Origin: Phenylobacterium sp.
Lineage (GTDB): Bacteria > Pseudomonadota > Alphaproteobacteria > Caulobacterales > Caulobacteraceae
Reading direction: 5' to 3'
Length of the DNA stretch: 64,000 nucleotides
NCBI RefSeq assembly: GCF_004299445.1
Contig: NZ_SCTC01000050.1
Location: 1-64,000 of the forward strand
The notes under the pieces are model-generated. The model ran no database searches. It saw only the letters and a program-made list of their open reading frames with translations, and was not told where the DNA came from. Both the position numbers and the translations under genes were made by a program. Position 1 is the first letter of the stretch; each line of letters begins with the position of its first letter. This document shows, piece by piece, positions 59,738 through 64,000 of the stretch.

Positions 59738-60480
59738 CGAAAGCATCGATCACCGTCTCGGACCTGACGATCCGCTTCCCGGTCTATGGGGCGGACGCCA
59801 AGTCGCTGAAGAAGGCGCTGGCCCGGGCGGTCAGCGTCGGCGGCGCGCTGGGCCGCCACGCCGGCGTCACCGATGTGACCGCGCTGGCCAATGTGAACCT
59901 GCAGCTCAAGGCCGGCGACCGGCTGGGGCTGATCGGCCACAACGGCTCGGGCAAGACCACGCTGCTGCGGGCGCTGTCGGGCGCCTACGAGCCGGACGAG
60001 GGCACCATCGATGTCCACGGCCGGATCGCGGCCCTCTTGGACCTGTCGCTGGGGATCGATTCGACCGCCACGGGCTACGAGAACATCCGCCTGCGGGGCC
60101 GCATCGCCGGCCTGTCGACCCGCGAGATCGACGAGCGGATGGACGAGATCGCCGAGTTCACCGGCCTGGGCCCATTCCTCTCCATGCCGGTGAAGACCTA
60201 CTCGGCGGGCATGCAGGGGCGGCTCGCCTTCGCCGCGGCCACGGCGCTCGAGGCCGACGTCCTGCTGATGGACGAGTGGATCGCCGTGGGCGACGCCGAG
60301 TTCCAGAAGCTGGCCCACAAGCGGCTGCTGAAGCTGGTCGAGCGGGCGGGGATCCTGGTGCTGGCCACGCACGAAGCCCCCCTGCTCAAGCTCTACTGCA
60401 ACAAGGTCATGAAGCTGGAAGGCGGCGTCGCCTCCGAGGTCATGGACATCCGCCGCCTGGATGAACTGCTGGCCGGCTAG
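59734..60480 (+). CDS. wzt: ABC polysaccharide export ATPase (Wzt, short form)
   Basis: A 248-residue ATPase: Walker A GHNGSGKTT (68-76), signature YSAGMQGRLAFA, Walker B ADVLLMDEWIAVGD. It ends soon after the ATPase domain and lacks the C-terminal carbohydrate-binding domain of long Wzt proteins, so export probably does not depend on a recognised chain-terminating cap and may couple polymerisation to transport. ATGA overlap with wzm. Confidence 0.92.
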   Translation: MTKASITVSDLTIRFPVYGADAKSLKKALARAVSVGGALGRHAGVTDVTALANVNLQLKAGDRLGLIGHNGSGKTTLLRALSGAYEPDEGTIDVHGRIAALLDLSLGIDSTATGYENIRLRGRIAGLSTREIDERMDEIAEFTGLGPFLSMPVKTYSAGMQGRLAFAAATALEADVLLMDEWIAVGDAEFQKLAHKRLLKLVERAGILVLATHEAPLLKLYCNKVMKLEGGVASEVMDIRRLDELLAG

Positions 60481-60487
60481 CCTGGTC

Positions 60488-62185
60488 CTACGCCAGCCAG
60501 TCGACCAGCCCGTACTTGGCCATCCACGCGATCCCCAGCTCGACGGCGCGGCGCTGGGGCGGCTCAAAGGCGAGCAGCACGTCGCGCACGGCTGTCCCCG
60601 GCTGGGCCGCGACGATGTCGAACGCCCGGGCGCAAAGCTCGGGCGGCGCCCGGAATGCCGGGAAGGCCATGTCCAGCGGAATCGAACCCTCCGCCAGCAC
60701 CGCCTCGCGAGTGACGCCGGGCGCGGGCGAGAGCCTCGTTTCGAGAGTCAGCGTCGTGGTGGCGAAGCCGGCGAAGTCACGGAACGGATCGCCCTTCACC
60801 GGATCGGACGGCGGACGCGGAACGGGATCGGCGGATGCCGCCCGCACCTGCGCCAGCTCGTCGGTCAGGTCGTGGATCTGGCGCGCGACGACAGGCCAGT
60901 CGAACGCCTCGGCCACCCGCCTGCGGCCGGCCGCGCCCATCGTCCGGCGCAGATCGGGCGAGGCGATCAGCTGGGCCAGGGCGTCGGCCGCCTTGCCTAT
61001 GTGAACCGCTGTATGCTGGGCCACGCCGCCGACGTAGGCCTGGTACGTCTGGGCCTCGATGGTGTGCCGCTCGACCATCCGGGCGCCCAGGCCGCCGCCG
61101 GCGGGGCCCAGCAGGGTCGGGATCAGGAAGCCCTCGGTTCCGTGGCGCACGGTCGAGCGATAGCCGTCCCAGTCGCTGGCCACCACCGGCAGCCCGGCCG
61201 CCATGGCCTCCAGCGGGGTGATGCCGAAGGTCTCCTGGATGTTGTCGACCAGCGTCAGGAAGATGTCAGCACCGGCCCAGAGGTCGCCCAGCAGAGCCCG
61301 GTCGTTGCCGTCGAGAAAGCGCACATCGACACCGGGCGCATGCGCGCGGGCGGCCGCCTGGTAGTGGCCGCGGTCCGGCTCGGCGGGGAACCAGCCGGCC
61401 ATGGCGAACACCACCTTGGCCCCGGTGCGAGCGCGGGCCTGTTCCACGGCCTGGAACATGGGCTGTGGAAAGGCCTTCTCGTAGTACGACAGCCGCCCCA
61501 CCCACAGGACCAGGATGTCGTCGGGCGACAGCGCTAACTGCGCGCGCGCGCGGGCCCGCGCGTCCGGTCGGTCCGCCAGCGCGGCGAAGGCGGGCGCGTC
61601 CACGCCCAGCGGGATGACCGGCAGCGCCGGCTGTGGCGGTGGCCGCCCGCCGGTCCGCTCGGCCAGATGCTCGCCCCAGCCGGCGAACATGGCGCTGAGG
61701 TTGTCGCGTACGCTGGGCGAGGTGCAGATCAGCGCGTCCCAGGGATGCATGGGCCCGGCCGCCGTCATGGCGATGATCTGGCGCATCGCAGGCGGCCCAA
61801 GGGTGTGGATCAGTCCGACCAGGCTGTAGGCGCGATCCGACACGAGTCGACGGCGCATCCAGGCCAGGTCGTACAGCTCGGGCTGCCCGCGCAGCAGCAC
61901 GCCCGCTTCCTCAGGCGCGCGGCTCTGGGCGAGCGGCGCGGTCGCGATCTCGGTCGACGGCGCGCGGTTCTCGAACAGCGCGGCCCTCAGCTCGGCGAGC
62001 TCGGCCGGCTGGACGCTCAGGACGTCGAGGCGCTCGTAGCCGCCATGCCGGGCCAGCGCCTGCCAGAGCTGCAGGTTCGCGACGTCCTTGCCGAACGGGT
62101 TGGTCCCCAGCCCCATGCGCCCCGGAGGGTGCAGGATGGCCAAGCGGCCGCGCGGCGCGGTCCCGGACGTGGCGACGTTACTCAT
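60488..62185 (-). CDS. Glycosyltransferase, GT4-type, with C-terminal helical extension (second copy)
   Basis: A 565-residue paralogue of the enzyme at 39257-40909. It shares the core order ILVLWVGRLSYYEKAFP, NIQETFGITPLEAMAAGLP (E-x7-E) and DWDGYRSTVRHGTEGF, and a ~90-residue C-terminal extension ending AVELGIAWMAKYGLVDW. The ATG at 62185 is chosen; the upstream frame is unlikely sequence. It converges on wzt with eight bases between. Sugar and acceptor unknown, probably the same glycan. Confidence 0.85.
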   Translation of the reverse strand: MSNVATSGTAPRGRLAILHPPGRMGLGTNPFGKDVANLQLWQALARHGGYERLDVLSVQPAELAELRAALFENRAPSTEIATAPLAQSRAPEEAGVLLRGQPELYDLAWMRRRLVSDRAYSLVGLIHTLGPPAMRQIIAMTAAGPMHPWDALICTSPSVRDNLSAMFAGWGEHLAERTGGRPPPQPALPVIPLGVDAPAFAALADRPDARARARAQLALSPDDILVLWVGRLSYYEKAFPQPMFQAVEQARARTGAKVVFAMAGWFPAEPDRGHYQAAARAHAPGVDVRFLDGNDRALLGDLWAGADIFLTLVDNIQETFGITPLEAMAAGLPVVASDWDGYRSTVRHGTEGFLIPTLLGPAGGGLGARMVERHTIEAQTYQAYVGGVAQHTAVHIGKAADALAQLIASPDLRRTMGAAGRRRVAEAFDWPVVARQIHDLTDELAQVRAASADPVPRPPSDPVKGDPFRDFAGFATTTLTLETRLSPAPGVTREAVLAEGSIPLDMAFPAFRAPPELCARAFDIVAAQPGTAVRDVLLAFEPPQRRAVELGIAWMAKYGLVDWLA

Positions 62186-62282
62186 CCCCGCTCTCTTAGA
62201 GCCCCAGGCGCCGCCCCGTCGACCCGGGCGGTTCCCCTGTTCTCGCGAACCGGCTAGGCAGGCCCTCGGATCGGAGGTGTCG

Positions 62283-63788
62283 ATGCACGGCGCAGACGCG
62301 GCCCCGCTGAGGGCCCTGGACGGACGGGAAACGGCGGTGCTGACGCGAACGCCGATCGCGGCCACGCGGTTGCGCTACCTTGCCGACGACCCCGCGCCGT
62401 TCGGCGCCGCCCACCTCGCACGCAACCCCAAGACCGAGCTGGCCAGCGATCCGGCCGACCGTTCGGCGGTCGAGGTTATGGCCGCGGACGACATCGACCG
62501 GCTGCTCAGCCACCCGGACGCTGACGCCCTGCTGGCCGCCTGCGACACCGTGGTGGCCGCCGTGCCGCCAGCCGGCGCCGACGCGCTGGATCGACGGCTC
62601 AAGGCGCTTGCCGACCAGGGCTTCGAAATTGTCGAGCTGCAGCCGTCCGACGCCCAACGCGGCTACTTCGACGATCGCGCGACCAACCTGGCGCCCGCCT
62701 GGCGCGCCGGCGCCCTGCCCGCCGAAGCCAGCATCGAGACGCTTGTGGTCGTCGGGGTCCGCGCGGGGGGCCGCCCGCCTCTGCACCTGCGCCTCATCAC
62801 CTTCGCGCCGACCCTGATGGACATCCGCACGCGACTTCCTGCCGAAGCGATGCGGACCGAGGCCGATATGATCGTCACCCACGAGAAGGTGCCGGCGCCG
62901 ATGCCGGCTTTGCCGGTGGACGAACCCAAGATCTCTGTGTTGCAGAGGCCCGCGGCCATGGAGCCCAAGGCCTGGCGCGACGCCATCGCCGCCCGGGCCA
63001 GGGCCGGCTGGATCGTCGTGCTGGAATACGACGACCATCCCGAGCTGGTGGCCCGCGTGCGCAACCGCACCCTGGGCCCCGACGACTGGCTTCGCTTCTC
63101 CCACGTCCACGCCGTGCAGACCTCGACCCCACCGCTGCTGAAGCTGTTCGGCCAGCACAATCCCGAGGTCCGGATGCTGCCCAACGCGGTGTTCCGGCTG
63201 GAGCGGTTCCCGGAACGCCTGCCGCGGCGGGTGTTCTATGGCGCGGTGTCCCGCGGCCCGTTCGCGGCGGGCGTGGCCGCCACCCTGGGGCCGGTGATCG
63301 AGGAGTTCCCCGACGTGGAGTTCATCGTCGTGGGCGACCAGGCGGTGTTCGACGCCCTGCCCACCCAGCGCAAGCAGCTGCGCGGCTACATGCCGTACGA
63401 CGAATACCTGCAGCTGATGGGAACCTGCGCGGTGTCGCTATCGCCCATCGAGGGCAGCGAGCATCAGGAGACCAAGAGCGACGCCAAGTACCTCGACGGC
63501 GCCGCCCGTGGCGTCCTGACCATCGCCTCGCCCACGATCTATTCCGGCGTGATGCGCCACGGCCGCAACGGCCTGATCGCCGAGACCGTGGCCGACTGGG
63601 CGCCGCTGCTGGCCCAGGCCCTCCGGGACGAGGACGCCAGCCGCGTCATGGCGCGCAACGCCTGGGACTACGTCGCCGGCGCGCGGATGTTCGCGGACCA
63701 GATCCGCGACCGCCACAACTGGTACCGCGATCTCTGGGCCCGCCGCGACGAACTCAACGCCGCGCTGTTCAGGCGGTTCGAGGCCTAG
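62283..63788 (+). CDS. Glycosyltransferase-like protein, GT-B fold
   Basis: A 501-residue protein. The N-terminal half (about 1-210) is not recognised. The second half has VVLEYDDHPELV, SHVHAVQTSTPPLLKLFG, MLPNAVFRLERFPE and a late SLSPIEGSEHQETKSDAKYLD, as in GT-B proteins with a receptor-like acceptor domain in polysaccharide clusters. GGAGGTG lies six bases before the ATG at 62283. It ends 21 bases before a convergent hydrolase. Substrate unknown. Confidence 0.75.
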   Translation: MHGADAAPLRALDGRETAVLTRTPIAATRLRYLADDPAPFGAAHLARNPKTELASDPADRSAVEVMAADDIDRLLSHPDADALLAACDTVVAAVPPAGADALDRRLKALADQGFEIVELQPSDAQRGYFDDRATNLAPAWRAGALPAEASIETLVVVGVRAGGRPPLHLRLITFAPTLMDIRTRLPAEAMRTEADMIVTHEKVPAPMPALPVDEPKISVLQRPAAMEPKAWRDAIAARARAGWIVVLEYDDHPELVARVRNRTLGPDDWLRFSHVHAVQTSTPPLLKLFGQHNPEVRMLPNAVFRLERFPERLPRRVFYGAVSRGPFAAGVAATLGPVIEEFPDVEFIVVGDQAVFDALPTQRKQLRGYMPYDEYLQLMGTCAVSLSPIEGSEHQETKSDAKYLDGAARGVLTIASPTIYSGVMRHGRNGLIAETVADWAPLLAQALRDEDASRVMARNAWDYVAGARMFADQIRDRHNWYRDLWARRDELNAALFRRFEA

Positions 63789-63809
63789 CCTTCAATCCGA
63801 GACCGGGCG

Positions 63810-64000
63810 CTATCCCGCGATGGCCTGGCGCAGGGCGGCCAGGAAGACGGCCTGAGATTCCTGGAGGACGTTATGGCCGGCGCCGGGGGCGACGCTGAGC
63901 CGGATCATCGGGTGGGCGGCCATCAGGGCGCGCTCGGGTTCGTCGACCAGGCTGGGCAGCTTCTCGAACGGCGCTTCGGGGAACAGCGGACGGTCGCCGA
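63810..64000 (-). CDS. Alpha/beta hydrolase, C-terminal part (runs off right edge)
   Basis: The visible C-terminal 62 residues end with SVAPGAGHNVLQESQAVF and AALRQAIAG, where the His in GAGHNV fits the catalytic His of alpha/beta hydrolases, preceded by an acidic FEKLPSLVDEPE region. The N-terminus, the nucleophile and the start lie beyond the right edge. Confidence 0.75.
   Translation of the reverse strand, partial: GDRPLFPEAPFEKLPSLVDEPERALMAAHPMIRLSVAPGAGHNVLQESQAVFLAALRQAIAG

Overview
The window comes from a high-GC alphaproteobacterium, most likely a member of the Caulobacteraceae (Phenylobacterium- or Caulobacter-like). The reasons are the GTTC-N7-GTTC type of LexA operator, very short or absent 5' leaders, a lipid A gene cluster with a CtpA-like phosphatase between DUF4170 and an MsbA-like exporter, and a type I secretion/RTX locus embedded in surface polysaccharide genes, as in the Caulobacter S-layer region. 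This assignment is inference from gene content; there is no rRNA or tRNA here.

Layout. Bases 1-16.2 kb are mixed housekeeping and accessory genes: an SOS-type gene running off the left edge, ubiA, a TetR-desaturase pair, an EtfB-type lysine methyltransferase, a secreted trypsin-like protease, a Tat-exported gamma-glutamyltransferase, a lipocalin, ubiD and pmbA. Bases 16.2-24.6 kb are the lipid A/Kdo block: CysQ-like phosphatase, DUF4170, CtpA-like phosphatase, Nudix, MsbA-like ABC exporter, DUF374 acyltransferase, a CDF metal exporter, waaA and lpxK. Bases 24.6-28.6 kb hold an APH-like kinase, an SRPBCC protein, purD, a small HWE/HisKA_2 histidine kinase and a SemiSWEET.

From 28.7 kb to the right edge almost every gene concerns cell-surface glycans or the secreted surface protein. 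There is a TPR-O-GlcNAc-transferase-like enzyme. A tightly overlapping minus-strand operon makes and modifies a CDP-linked, probably C-methylated 6-deoxyhexose (rfbF, rfbG, C-methyltransferase, 3,5-epimerase-like, FkbM methyltransferase, epimerase, acetyltransferase). There are two sulfotransferases, several glycosyltransferases, a type I secretion ABC/HlyD pair with its RTX protein, and a Wzm/Wzt exporter. Two assemblies stand out. One is a four-gene cassette (48.3-54.0 kb) whose proteins carry a ~37-residue module, alone or fused to glycosyltransferases. The other is a GtrB-like glycosyltransferase / small 4-TM protein / polytopic membrane protein set (55.3-58.8 kb) that resembles Gtr periplasmic glycan modification.

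How the parts may work together (inference): the polysaccharide is built in the cytoplasm, exported by Wzm/Wzt, joined to a lipid A core made by the 16-25 kb block, modified by sulfate, methyl, acetyl and periplasmic sugar groups, and serves as the surface on which the type-I-secreted RTX protein assembles. Genes are densely packed with many 4-nt overlaps. No gene-free stretch exceeds about 250 bases; the longest is 21183-21428, which holds an inverted repeat. No CRISPR array, insertion sequence, prophage or RNA gene was recognised.
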